64,000 nt of DNA from Sanderia malayensis (taxonomy: Eukaryota; Cnidaria; Scyphozoa; Semaeostomeae; Pelagiidae): assembly GCA_013076295.1 (NCBI GenBank), contig RQOL01000671.1:5298-69297 (forward strand), read 5' to 3'. Under the pieces are notes generated by a model. The model was not told the origin of the DNA. It did not search any database and saw only the letters and a program-made list of their open reading frames with translations. This document shows positions 37,529 through 49,009 of this stretch, one piece after another (position 1 is the first letter of the stretch; the number at the start of each line of letters is the position of its first letter). Made by a program: the position numbers and the translations under genes.

Positions 37529-38425
37529 GGTGCTAATAGCAAATCAGGATTTCCAGTAGGAATCTGCTTCTGCCACACTCCACTGTTTTGACATCTTTCA
37601 AATGAAAAGATACACTTGAGGTATTCAAATACAAGGAAGGGAAAATAAACAAGTATGAGCAAGAAAGGATATATTGATATGAGTTATGTGGAAGGTGTAA
37701 AGGAATTTATTTTCTCTCCAAGGGTTGAATTTATAAGAAGTTATTAGATTGTTGCTTGTGTTTGTAAGTTGAGATGTGCTGACTCTATACCATGAAATGT
37801 GAAGAGAAAAAATAAGGAGCAAGTTGGGCTTTTATAGTTGGTGGAAAAAAATTGAGGTTGAAAAAAATATATTTTTCGAAGAATAAGCTGATATTTTGAA
37901 GTCAGCATAATATTTTCTATATGGTGGCAAATGTCTGTTTGAATATGTTTATGGCTGCTGTGAGTTGATATTTGGAGAGATATTTTTGCTATCATCGTTG
38001 TGAAAAAATTTGTCCAAATGGGCTAAATGGACTTTGTCCGAGTTGTTGTTTTTCTGCAGAAAAGAGAATGTATTTAATAAGTGATTGATATGAAATAAAT
38101 TTTTGAAGGAAAAAGTATGTTGATAGAAATGTGGAGAATGTTGTTGTGCATCTTTTGATGTATGGTGTGGTCCAGTTGGTGCAATAGAAGTGCAAGGAAA
38201 AATAAAAATTTCCTGAAATATGAGTTAGAATTTAAGTCATGAGGAGGTTAAGTTGAGATTTGTAAAATTCGTTGCATAAACAATAGAGTGTCGAAAATAC
38301 TGTAGAGTATCGTTCTGTGTTTTCCTAATTCAAATTAGAAAAGGGACTGGCATCTTCAGTTTGTAAAAGATGTCATTGTCTTTTTTGTTCTATGAATATA
38401 GTGTGACCTTTGTTTCTTTTCAGAA

Positions 38426-39149
38426 TTGCGTCTTCATAGAAATCTTCACCATCAACGGTAAAAAGGATGGGAGTTCTCTGGTACAACCAATTTCTGAAGA
38501 ACTTCATAAGGCCTTATGGAGCGGCGGAGAAGCTCCCAGATCGGGAGACTGCTCTTTGGAGACTCAGGGAGGAGAATTGTGAGTGGCTCAGGAGGCCGCA
38601 GGTAGCGGCAAGTGAGATGGCAGAAACAATGATTGAGAATCTAAAGATTGTAGCAAAAAGGCAAATTTCTGAAAAGAAAGTAAAGAAATTGGAAGAAGGT
38701 AAGGAAAAAATCAATTCTTCATTATCAAAGCACGGGAAAGATTCGAAAGAGAGGGCAAGCACAGAAAAAACCAAGAAGTTGATGAAGTCAATTATCAAGC
38801 CACCGGGAGATGTGAATGAGATAATGTCCTTGTTTGCTGAGCTGGGTGATGCGATGTTTTCTTGGGTGTGAATTTCAAAGTGGCACAAATTTTTATGTCA
38901 CACCCTAATGCCTTGGCTGAGAAATTTGATCCCACTGTTTCTCCCCATTGCGCATTTAAAGATAGTGGAAAGATAATAGATTTCATTGACCTGGTGAATC
39001 CAGCACCAAAGAATAAGAGGAAGGCAGTGGAGAGCGTGCAAGACGTTCTTGCACACCTGGCAGAATTGGATTCAGATGATGAAGAGGAGGAAGGAAAAAA
39101 GAAAAAGAAGAAAAGTGGGAAAAAGAGCAAGAAGGCCAAAAAAGATTGA
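38426..39149 (+). pseudogene. Lysine-rich ORF, copy A (start lost, stop, frameshift)
   Basis: Compared with copies B and C, the ATG is TTG (38,426), codon 5 is TAG, and one base is missing near 38,862 (TTCTTGGG instead of TTCTATGGG), which splits the frame. Otherwise near identical. Inactive unless it starts inside at 38,467, and then only a short product ending FSWV results. Confidence 0.85.
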
Positions 39150-39582
39150 TTATATTAATGGGAACATAATACATATATTAACATTTGAGCATATTGTTTT
39201 TCTTTTCTTTAGCTGTGTCTTTTATATTGATTTACAAAGAGCTGGCTGATATCTGTGTCTTTCTTGAGTTTTATCCTGTTGTTATTCAGTCGTGGTTTGT
39301 ATGAGAAAATCTGGATGATAGTATAAAATCCTCATTGTATTGAGGGAGTTTAAGATTTGGCAGCAGGTGAGATTTAATTGAAACTATGGCCTCGTTTTCA
39401 ATTTTGAATTTCCCTTCAGGATGTATGCCCCCTGCCGCAACAGCGGTTTCCGAGAAAGCAGAAGAGTGGTTTTAAAAATGGTCTGTCGTACACGAGTGAT
39501 GACATATATTTTTCTTACCTCTGTATCGTGATCATGCTTTATACAGAGCGGTGGCATAAGTAGTCCCATACTGAAGTCAATA
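39150..39582. other. Unit 3' non-coding segment
   Basis: The same ~430 bp follows the ORF in all five copies. The 76-aa minus ORF within it is also conserved but starts in a variable context, has no recognisable motif and is most likely incidental. Confidence 0.5.
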
Positions 39583-39814
39583 GGGACTTTACGCAACCAC
39601 AACGATAACGGCAACGTTAACGTTAGTGGGTCACAAGGTTAGGTGACTAACGTTTCCGCTCCTGTTGTCGTGAAATTGAATTACGCAAAAGCATCGAGTG
39701 CTGAACGCTAATCAGACCACAGGGGCTTGAGATTTTAACAGTCCCCGCGAAAATTTTTTTCGTCATGAACCATCGATAACAAGCAATTAATTGAAAATTC
39801 CTTTCTTTTATGCA

Positions 39815-39969
39815 CCAATAGCAACTTCCCAAGGAGCTCGTGATGTACAACAGATTCAAAGTGGATCCAGTAGAAGGTCTTTGCATTTTGCTAAAGAGAT
39901 TTGCATATCCATGTAGATATCAAAACATTGTCCCTCACTTTGCAAGGCCAATTCCAGAATTATGTTTCA
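39815..39969 (+). pseudogene. Harbinger fragment, unit B (5' deleted)
   Basis: Only the last ~48 residues before the Helitron end remain (YNRFKVDPVEGLCILLKRF onward). The bases before CTAG read TGTTTCA instead of TGTATAA in the other units. Confidence 0.7.
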
Positions 39970-41233
39970 CTAGCCGAGGGCGCTTGCGTACGCTCGCTTC
40001 CCCGAGGGGGGCAAGTGAAAAAATATTAATGTGATTGACGGACTTCGTGTGCTGCATTCGCTTACGCTCCTGTCCCATTTAACCCCACCTTACGCTCCTG
40101 TGCCATTTAACCCCACCTGCCCCGGGCTTGAAACTCAAAACAGTAAAAACAGACTATCGCTGGTCATTTGTTTCACAAAGAAATCCCCCTACAACCTGCT
40201 CCATGATGTGTGTAAAGTGGGAAGTTTCGAATAGGGCAGTACTGCATGGTGGAAAATTATAAACTTCACGGAGACTATGTATCCAGGAGGGTGATGTGAA
40301 TGTCCATTCTGAGGGCAATATTGTAATAAAGACAGAGGGATACCCTTTTTGGCGGACAGTATCAAAGAGATATCTATGTTGTCTCTGCCAGAAAGCAGGT
40401 GAAAAGGTTTTTGAGGAAAGGGTGGTAAAAGGTGTGCAACGGGATATTTTGCCTTGATTTATTGCGCCAGTAATTGTCTTGCACATCCATCTGTCAAAAT
40501 GAAACTGTAAGAGCTTGAAATCCATGCTGTAATCTAAGATGGAACTGAAGCATTTCTTAATAAAGGAAAGTTTGCTGCTGTCTCTGTTGAGGGTTCCTTC
40601 ATGAACAGAGTTACAGTAGTCCAATGAGGGATACAGAGTTGGCCATAAAGCACATTCAATGCCAATCTATTGTAAAATGTCAAACTGTGAAACCTGTTGA
40701 TTGTCTGATAGAATAGTTTGCCTTTTTAAAACATACTCCTTGTAGCAGGAGGTATCAGAGGACATTAAAAAATGGTATGCTGTTTTGCACCTTATTTTGC
40801 GAGCAGGGTCTGCCAAGGCATCTATTTTCTGCAGAACAGATAACTTGCTGCATTTTAATTTTAATAAACCTGTTCTTGAACGGTAGCCACTGTTCATAGT
40901 GCTATATGGACCAACATCTATTATAAATGGTTGTCGAGTCTTTATGTCACTAATATCCAAACAGGATAGCTGTTCAGGAATGTTGCTGGCCAATGGGACA
41001 AGATATTTTGTATTCTGACAAGAGCAGACTAGCACTTTTTGGATATTGAATTTCCTCTTATAGTTGGGTAACAATTTTTGGGGAATGATACTGTGACAAT
41101 TGTCACACTTAGCCCAAGAGAGATGCTTCATCCAAAAGTGCAAATTCTGTACATTTTCGTCAGGAAATAGAGGCATGATAATCGTTGAATTTGTTTGTGT
41201 CTGATTAGATATAGCAAAAGACTTCCTTGGCAT
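39970..41233 (-). mobile_element. Helitron 3' end plus Rep-like pseudogene, unit B
   Basis: CTAG at 39,970. Gene from ATG 41,233 with the shared in-frame TAG at 40,667, continuing to 40,154. Otherwise the best preserved of the Rep-like copies. No HUH or helicase region. Confidence 0.6.
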
Positions 41234-42130
41234 GGTGCTAATAGCAAATCAGGATTTCCAGTAGGAATCTGCTTCTGCCACACTCCACTGTTTTGACATC
41301 TTTCAAATGAAAAGATACACTTGAGGTATTCAAATACAAGGAGGGGAAAATAAACAAGTATGAGCAAGAAAGGATATATTGATATAAGTTATGTGGAAGG
41401 TGTAAATGAATTTATTTTCTCTCCAAGGGTTGAATTTATAAGAAGTTATTAGATTGTTGCTTGTGTTTGTAAGTTCAGATGTGCTGACTCTATACAATGA
41501 AATGTGAAGAGAAAAAATAAGGAGCAAGTTGGGCTTTCATAGTTGGTGGAAAAAAATTGAGGTTGAAAAAAATATATTTTTCGAAGAATAAGCTGATGTT
41601 TTGAAGTCAGCATAATATTTTCTATATGGTGGCAAACGTCTGTTTGAACATGTTTATGGCTGCTGTGAGTTGATATTTGGAGAGATATTTTTGCTATCAT
41701 CGTTGTGAAAAAAATTTGTCCAAATGGGCTAAATGGACTTTGTCCGAGTTGTTGTTTTTCTGCAGAAAAGAGAATGTATTTAATAAGTGATTGATATGAA
41801 ATAAATTTTTGAAGGAAAAAGTATGTTTATAGAAAAGTGGATAATGTTGTTGTGCATCTTTTGATGTATGGTGTGGTGTGGTTATTGCAATAGAAGTGCA
41901 AGGAAAAATAAAACTGTCCTGAAATATGAGTTAGAATGTAAGTCATGAGGAGGTTAAGTTAAGATTTGTAAAATTCGTTGCATAAACAATAGAGTGTCGA
42001 AAATACTGTAGAGTATCGTTCTGTGTTTTCCTAATTCAAATTAGAAAAGGGACTGGCATCTTCTGTTTGTAAAAGATGTCATTGTCTTTTTTGTTCTATG
42101 AATATAGTGTGACCTTTGTTTCCTTTCAGA

Positions 42131-42856
42131 ATGGCGTCTTCATCGAAATCGTCACCATCAACGGTAAAAAGCATGGGAGTTCTCTGGTACAACCAATTTC
42201 TGAAGAACTTCATAAGGCCTTATGGAGCGGCGGAGAAGCTCCCAGATCGGGAGACTGCTCTTTGGAGACTCAGGGAGGAGAATTGTGAGTGGCTCAGGAG
42301 GCCGCAGGTAGCGGCAAGTGAGATGGCAGAAACAATGATTGAGAATCTAAAGATTGTAGCAAAAAGGCAAATTTCTGAAAAGAAAGTAAAGAAATTGGAG
42401 GAAGGTATGGAAAAAATCAATTCTTCATTATCAAAGCACGGGAAAGATTCGAAAGAGAGGGCAAGCACAGAAAAAACCAAGAAGTTGATGAAGTCAATTA
42501 TCAAGCCACCGGGAGATGTGAATGAGATAATGTCCTTGTTTGCTGAGCTGGGTGATGCGATGTTTTCTATGGGTGTGAATTTCAAAGTGGCACAAATTTT
42601 TATGTCACACCCTAATGCCTTGGCTGAAAAATTTGATCCCACTGTTTCTCCCCATTGCGGATTTAAAGATAGTGGGAAGATAATAGATTTCATTGACCCG
42701 GTGAATCCAACACCAAAGAATAAGAGGAAGGCAGTGGAGAGCGGGCAAGACGTTCTTGCACACCTGGCAGAATTGGATTCAGATGATGAAGAGGAGGAAG
42801 GAAAAAAGAAAAAGAAGAAAAGTGGGAAAAAGAGCAAGAAGGCCAAAAAAGATTGA
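42131..42856 (+). CDS. Lysine-rich protein of unknown function, copy B (intact, 241 aa)
   Basis: ATG at 42,131 directly follows TTCCTTTCAGA, an acceptor-like sequence, so an upstream non-coding exon is possible. The protein begins MASSSKSSPSTVKSMGVLWY, then WRLREENCEWLRRPQ (~40-55) and a long charged helical stretch (~60-125, KIVAKRQISEKKVKKLEEGM). A hydrophobic segment follows (MSLFAELGDAMFSMGVNFKV), and the tail runs DSDDEEEE to KKKKKKSGKKSKKAKKD. There is no signal peptide or membrane span; the tail suggests a nuclear or nucleolar protein. No family recognised. It is divergent to the Rep-like gene ~900 bp away. Only copies B and C have the full frame. Confidence 0.65.
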   Translation: MASSSKSSPSTVKSMGVLWYNQFLKNFIRPYGAAEKLPDRETALWRLREENCEWLRRPQVAASEMAETMIENLKIVAKRQISEKKVKKLEEGMEKINSSLSKHGKDSKERASTEKTKKLMKSIIKPPGDVNEIMSLFAELGDAMFSMGVNFKVAQIFMSHPNALAEKFDPTVSPHCGFKDSGKIIDFIDPVNPTPKNKRKAVESGQDVLAHLAELDSDDEEEEGKKKKKKSGKKSKKAKKD

Positions 42857-43540
42857 TTATATTAATGGGAACATAATACATATATTAACATTTGAGCATA
42901 TTGTTTTTCTTTCCTTTAGCTGTGTCTTTTATATTGATTTACAAAGAGCTGGCTGATATCTGTGTCTTTCTTGAGTTTTATCCTGTTTTTATTCAGTCGT
43001 GGTTTGTATGAGAAAATCTGGATGATAGTATAAAGTCCTCATTGTATTGAGCGAGTTTAAGATTTGGCAGCAGGTGAGATTTAATTGAAACTATGGCCTC
43101 GTTTTCAATTTTGAATTTCCCTTCAGGATGCATGCCCCCTGCCGCAACAGCGGTTTCCGAGAAAGCAGAAGAGTGGTTTTAAAAATGGTCAGTCCTACAC
43201 GAGTGATGACATATATTTTTCTTACCTCTGTATCGTGATCATGCTTTATACAGGAAGATGGCATAAGTAGTCCCATACTGAAGTCAATAGGGACTTTACG
43301 CAACCACAATGATAACGGCAACGTTAACGTTAGTGGGTCACATGGTTAGGTGACTAACGTTTCCGTTCCTGTTGTCGCGAAATTGAGTTACGCAAAAGCA
43401 TCGAGTGCTAAACGCTAATCAGACCACAGGGGCTTGAGATTTTAACAGTCCCCGCGAAAATTTTTTCCGCCATGAACCATCGATAACAAGCAATTAATTG
43501 AAAATTCCTTTCTTTTATTTATTATATTTGTAAAATCGGA

Positions 43541-43916
43541 ATGCCTAACAACAGAGATGTTATAAATGCCTTGCTATTGGTGCATAATCTTGGATATATC
43601 GACGACACGGAGTTTGCATTGTTATATGATGTAAATAGGCCTAAAAATCTGGAAATTCCATACTGGCAGTAGTATGATCTGTTTGACCTCGAGAATATCT
43701 CTAACGCTGAATGTAAAGCCGAATTTCGTTTTTTAAAAGAGGATGTTTATAATCTAGTTAATATATTGCAACTTCCCGAGGAGCTCGTGATGTACAACAG
43801 ATTCAAAGTGGATCCAGTAGAAGGTCTTTGCATTTTGCTAAAGAGATTTGCATATCCATGTAGATATCAAGATATTGTCCCTCACTTTGCAAGGCCAATT
43901 CCAGAATTATGTATAA
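43541..43916 (+). pseudogene. Harbinger fragment, unit C
   Basis: Same as unit A with the same extra TAG after PYWQ, but without A's small deletion. Cut by the Helitron end at CTAG 43,917. Confidence 0.75.
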
Positions 43917-44862
43917 CTAGCCGAGGGTGCTTGCGTACGCTCGCTTCCCGGAGGGGGGCAAGTGAAAAAAACTTAATGTGATTGACGGACTTCGTGCGCT
44001 GCATTCGCTTATGCTCCTGTCCCATTTAACCCCACCTTACGCTCCTGTCCCATTTAACCCCACCTGCCCCAGGCTTGAAACTCAAAACAGTAAAAACAAG
44101 TTTCAACACTATTTTTTTTGGGTTGTGTTCATAATGGACTAAATGAGCAGACTATCGCTTGTCATTTGTTTCACAAAGAAATCCCCGTACAACCTGCTCC
44201 ATGATGTGTGTTAAGTGGGAAGTTTCGAATAAGGCAGTACTGCATGGTGGAAAATTATAAACTTCACGGAGACTATCTATCCAGGAGGGTGATGTGAATG
44301 TCCATTCTGAGGGCAATATTGTAATAAAGACAGAGGGATACCCTTTTTGGCGGACAGTATCAAAGAGATATCTATGTTGTCTCTGCCAGAAAGCAGGTGA
44401 AAAGGTTTTTGAGGAAAGGGTGGTAAAAGGTGTGCAACGGGATATTTTGCCTTGATTTATTGCGCCAGTAATTGTCTTGCACATCCATCTGTCAAAATGA
44501 AACTGTAAGAGCTTGAAATCCATGCTGTAATCTGAGATGGAACTGAAGCATTTCTTAATAAAGGAAAGTCTGCTGCTGTCTCTGTTGAGAGTTCCTTCAT
44601 GAACAGAGTCACAGTAGTCCAATGAGGGATACAGAGTTGGCCATAAAGCATATTCAATGCCAATCTATTGTAAAATGTCAAACTGTGAAACCTGTTGATT
44701 GTCTGATAGAGTAGTTTGCCTTTTTAAAACATACTCCTTGTAGCAGGAGGTATCAGAGGACATTAAAAAATGGTATGCTGTTTTGCACCTTATTTTGCGA
44801 GCAGGGTCTGCCAAGGCATCTATTTTCTGCAGAACAGATAACTTGCTGCATTTTAATTTAAA
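43917..44862 (-). mobile_element. Helitron 3' end and 3' part of Rep-like pseudogene, unit C
   Basis: Holds the block 44,622-44,152 (DYCDSVHEGTL to CETNDKR), the shared TAG just upstream, and part of the N-terminal region to 44,862. There a second, later Helitron interrupts it; it resumes at 46,373. Confidence 0.6.
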
Positions 44863-46372
44863 CTAGCCGGGGGCGCTCGCGTTTGCTCGCTTCCCGGAGG
44901 GGGGCAAGTGAAAAAAACTTAATGTGGTTGGCGCACTTCATGCGCTGCATTCGCTTACGCTCATGCCCCTTTCAACCCCACATACAATGGGTTAGCTCGC
45001 TGCGCTCGCCTGTGGTTGGCGCACTTCGTGCGCTGCATTCGCTAACGCTCATGCCCCTTTCAACCCCACCTACAATGGGTTAGCTCGCTGCGCTCGCCTG
45101 TGGTTGGCGCACTTCGTGCGCTGCATTCGCTCACGCTCATGCTTCTTTCAACCCCACGTACAATAGGTTAGCTCGCTGCGCTCGCCTGTTGTTGGCGCAC
45201 TTCGTGCGCTGCATTCGCTAACGCTCATGCCCCTTTCTACCCCACTAAAACGGGTTAGCTCGCTGCGCTCGCCTATGGTTGGCGCACTTCGTGCGCTGCA
45301 TTCGCTAACGCTCATGCCCCTTTCTACCCCACTACAATGGGTTAGCTCGCTGCGCTCGCCTGTCTATCTATTATCAAGAAACATAGTCTGATAGGGCGCA
45401 CTTCGTGTGCTGCATTCGCTTCGCTCATGCCTCTTTCAACCCCACGTACAATGGGTTAGCTTGCTGCGCTCGCCTGTCTATCTATTATCAAAAAACATTG
45501 TCTGATAGGGCGCACTTCGTGCGCTGCATTCGCTTCGCTCATGCCTCTTTCAACCCAACGTACAATGGGTTAGCTCGCTGCGCTTGCCTGTCTATCTATT
45601 ATCAAGAAACATTGACCAATAGGGCGCACTTCGTGCGCTGCATTCGCTTCGCTCATGCCTCTTTCAACCCCGCGTACAATGGGTTAGCTCGCTGCGCTCG
45701 CCTATGGTTGGCGCACTTCGTGCGCTGCATTCGCTACCCTCATGCCCTTTTCTACCCCACTACAATGGGTTAGCTCGCTGCGCTCGCCTGTCTATCTATT
45801 ATCAAAAAACATTGTCTGATAGGGCGCACTTCGTGCGCTGCATTCGCTTCGCTCATGCCTCTTTCAACCCAACGTACAATGGGTTAGCTCGCTGCGCTTG
45901 CCTGTCTATCTATTATCAAGAAACATTGATTGATAGGGCGAACTTCGTGCGCTGCATTCGCTTCGCTCATGCCTCTGCCTACTCCTCTTGCAACAGTTTG
46001 GCTCGCTTCGCTCGCCTGATAACCCCTTATCATAATTTGTTTGTTAAAACTTTGGGCTTGTTTACATATTCGCGAGCGTAAACCGTCGTTTTTTCGTGAT
46101 AGCCAATTAGGCGAACTTTAACAAAGAATTTCCTAACCTTTTAGTCAAAACTGTAAGCTCTCATATAGATAACTTTCTGGTTCAGCCGGCAAGGAACAGC
46201 TCACTTAAAAATAGGGAAGATTAAGGGCCTCAGAAAAAAGCCTTTATGGATACCTCGTTCGCCGTTTCGGCCCATTGTTTTGGGGTGTTCGACCTATTGT
46301 TTCGGGTCGAATCTATTGTTTTTGGCAAGGAAAGTGCGTCATCACGTGACTCCGCAGAATATATATATTAGA
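44863..46372 (-). mobile_element. Non-autonomous Helitron loaded with palindromic satellite
   Basis: Clean insertion into TTTAAA|TAAACC, the uninterrupted form seen in units A, B and D. On the minus strand it starts TCTAATATATATAT (46,372) and ends GCCCCCGGCTAG (44,863), inserted between A and T with no duplication: all textbook Helitron signs. A GC-rich hairpin-forming stretch (CCGGGAAGCG...CGCCCCCGG) sits just before CTAG. The interior is mostly a ~90-130-bp satellite. No coding capacity. Confidence 0.85.
44925..46020. repeat. Palindrome-rich satellite inside the Helitron
   Basis: About ten copies of a variable unit made of GGCGCACTTCGTGCGCTGCA, TTCGCT(A)ACGCTCATGCC, CCTTTCAACCCCA, ACAATGGGTTAGCTCGCTGC and GCTCGCCT. 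Some copies are spaced by TGTCTATCTATTATCAARAA. GCGCACTTCGTGCGC is a perfect hairpin. The ORFs at 45,405-45,773 and 45,704-46,081 are products of the repeat. Confidence 0.9.
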
Positions 46373-47413
46373 TAAACCTGTTTCTGAACGGTAGCCACTG
46401 TTCATAGTGCTATATGGACCAACATCTATTATAAATGGTCGTTGAGTCTTTATGTCACTAATATCCAAACAGGATAGCTGTTCAGGAATGTTGCTGGCCA
46501 ATGGGACAAGATATTTTGTATTCTGACAAGAGCAGACTAGCACTTTTTGGATATTGAATTTCCTCTTATAGTTGGGTAACAATTTTTGGGGAATGATACT
46601 GTGACAATTGTCACACTTTGCCCAAGAGAGATGCTTCATCCAAAAGTGCAAATTCTGTACATTTTCGTTAGGAAATAGAGGCATGATAATCGTTGAATTT
46701 GTTTGTGTCTGATTAGATATAGCAAAAGACTTCCTTGGCATGGTGCTAATAGCAAATCAGGATTTCCAGTAAGAATCTGCTTCTGCCACACTCCACTGTT
46801 TTAACATCTTTCAAATGAAAAGATACACTTGAGGTATTCAAATACAAGGAAGGGAAAATAAACAAGTATGAGCAAGAAAGGATATATTGATATGAATTAT
46901 GTGGAAGGTGTAAATGAATTTATTTTCTCTCCAAGGGTTGAATTTATAAGACGTTATTAGATTGTTGCTTGTGTTTGTAAGTTGAGATGTGCTGACTCTA
47001 TACAATGAAATGTGAAGAGAAAAAATAAGGAGCAAGTTGGCCTTTTATAGTTGGTGGAAAAAAATTGAGGTTGAAAAAAATATATTTTTCGAAGAATAAG
47101 CTGATGTTTTGAAGTCAGCATAATATTTTCTATATGGTGGCAAACGTCTGTTTGAATATGTTTATGGCTGCTGTGAGTAGATATTTTTGCTATCATCGTT
47201 GTGAAAAAAATTTGTCCAAATGGGCTAAATGGACTTTGTCCGAGTTGTTGTTTTTCTGCAGAAAATAGAATGTATTTAATAAGTGATTGATATGAAATAA
47301 ATTTTTGAAGGAAAAAATATGTTGATAGAAATGTGGAGAATGTTGTTGTGCATCTTTTGATGTATGGTGTGGTCCAGTTGGTGCAATAGGAGTGGAAGGA
47401 AAAATAAAAATAC
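46373..47413 (-). pseudogene. 5' part of Rep-like pseudogene and upstream region, unit C
   Basis: Continuation of the interrupted gene: ATG 46,741 (MPRKSFAISNQTQTN) down to DVGPYSTMNSGYRS, then the Helitron boundary. Upstream sequence matches other units to about 47,413. Confidence 0.6.
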
Positions 47414-47430
47414 TGAGGTGCTCAAGTTAA

Positions 47431-48680
47431 AGGGCTTATGCAGCTTAAAATTACATATAGTTTTTTTTGCTGAAAAGTGTAGAATTCAACATGCTTATCA
47501 ACATGCAGCAGATAGAATATAAAAATATTTTGTAGTTTTTGAGTTATTCATTGTCAAAATAGGGAATTTGGACAAATTCTGTTGAAGAAATTGACGTCAG
47601 AGTGATGTGCAATCCCAGACACCTTTGCGCACCACGGCTAACAAAAACAACAAACCGGCCAGACTGAACAACGTCAATATGCAACTTAAAATAGGGAAAC
47701 AAAAAGAGTATTACAAAAGCATTTCATGGTCAACCATGTTTTGTAGGGGAACCCAACAGCGCGAGTTGAACCGACACTTAATTCATCTCTCTCCATAAGT
47801 CTTGAAACTCTTCTAAAGACCTGGATTTGACCGTAACAACTGAAGACAAAACAGTACAATGAACAAAACTCATATGATTCCATAGAATTAATGTTTAACA
47901 GTTGCCAACAATTTATTAAATAACAAATGAACTAACCAATTATCAACATAAGTTTTATTTTCAAACGGGCATCCAGCTCTTTCATTTAGAGATAGGCCTT
48001 CACAACCCGATCCTTTATCATCACTGCCGTACCCAGCTCTGGGTCTTCTTGCAAGAAGAGGTTCTCCTTCGTACAAATTTCGACTATAGGAAGACTACTG
48101 AATAGTCTTCGTCTTCTTCGCTAACCTCAAGAAGGCTTCTTCCTTCGTTGTCAGAGGAATTTGTTTCAACTAATATTTTGCATTCCGACATTTTGAAAAG
48201 AATTTAGCCAGACACTGTTTCAACAGGCCGGGCAGCTCTTCCTCAGAGAACAATAGTTGAAGAACAATAGCTCGGTTCATTCTGACGTCACATTTCACCA
48301 AAATCATGAAAATTTTATTTTTTTCAAAATTTGTCAAAATTTCTGTGTTATATTGAAAACAACGAAATTGCTCATAATATGAGGAAAATATCGCGCTTTT
48401 AGCCACAGGTGAGATAATGAAATCGGCGTCGTCTAAGTCGAGTTATTAAAATACTGTGGCACGCGGTCAAATTTTCCCATACTGACCCCTATAAAAAATG
48501 ATTCGCGTGTCATCAAACTGACGTCACAGCTCTTCAACAGACCTGGGTGTGTTTGAGCTTGAAAAACACATACTTATACTCGTCAGAAAACACTCAAAAT
48601 AGGTTCATAGTGATACTCAGATATTTTTCTTTTCATTTCCGTAAAAAAATCGATATGTCATTTTAGGCTGCATAAGCCCT
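47431..48680. mobile_element. T2/Kolobok-like MITE with TTAA target duplication
   Basis: Ends AGGGCTTATGCAGC(T/C)TAAAAT in inverse orientation are flanked by TTAA at 47,427-47,430 and 48,681-48,684. TTAA plus AGGG termini match the T2-type (Kolobok) pattern rather than piggyBac. Interior ORFs are under 80 aa with no motif. Confidence 0.8.
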
Positions 48681-48684
48681 TTAA

Positions 48685-49009
48685 GATTTCTAACATTGTT
48701 AATACTTACAGTAGAGTGTCCAAAATAAAATGCAGTATGCTTCTCAATGTGGTGGATTGAAATATGACATCAGATTTTAAATATCTCATTGTTGAAAAAT
48801 TTTACAAGGAAATACCTTTATCGGAATTCTTGTTCTTTCTGCAAAAAAGCGAATTTAGTTAATAAGTCGATGAAGTAAAAATTTTTTGAAGGAAAAAGTA
48901 TGTTTATAGAAAGGTTGATAATGTTGTTGTGCATCTTTTGATGTATGGTGTGGTGTGGTTATTGCAATAGAAATGCATGGAAAAATAAAACTGTCCTGAA
49001 ATATGAGTT
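48685..49009. repeat. Diverged second copy of the unit segment
   Basis: The stretch TTCTTGTTCTTTCTGCAAAA ... TGTTGTTGTGCATCTTTTGA ... AAACTGTCCTGAAATATGAG matches the segment before the ORF promoter region in other units. It is closer to unit B (GTGTGGTTATTGCAATAG) than to A, D or E. A short part of the unit is therefore present twice in C. Confidence 0.65.

Larger units (their letters stand above)
35593..39582. repeat. Tandem composite unit A (~3.99 kb)
   Basis: Starts GACTTTACGCAACC (Harbinger-type end), then the Harbinger N-terminal fragment, the Helitron 3' end, the Rep-like pseudogene (-), ~0.9 kb non-coding, the lysine-rich ORF (+) and ~430 bp non-coding. A ~50-bp stretch (GAGATTTTAACAGTCCCC...CCATCGATA) occurs both just before (35,543) and inside (35,750), showing the unit's left junction is itself a duplication joint. 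Confidence 0.9.
39583..43289. repeat. Tandem composite unit B (~3.71 kb)
   Basis: Same order as unit A but with most of the Harbinger 5' coding part deleted (junction near 39,813) and a ~60-base deletion after the Helitron end (AAAAAC|AGACTATCG near 40,150). Confidence 0.9.

Noticed and set aside
38795..39139. Minus-strand ORF in unit A as a membrane protein
   Set aside because: Hydrophobic only because it is antisense to Lys/Glu-rich codons.
42220..42846. Conserved 208-aa minus-strand ORF (also at 53,484, 57,475 and 59,862)
   Set aside because: It is the antisense shadow of the lysine-rich ORF. Its poly-Phe start is the reverse of the poly-Lys tail.
45405..46081. ORFs of ~120 aa with repeating FVRCIRFAHASFNP-type peptides
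   Set aside because: Direct translation of the palindromic satellite inside the Helitron.
47431..48680. piggyBac assignment because of TTAA
   Set aside because: The ends read AGGG...CCCT inside TTAA, the reverse of piggyBac's CCC start; the T2/Kolobok pattern fits better.
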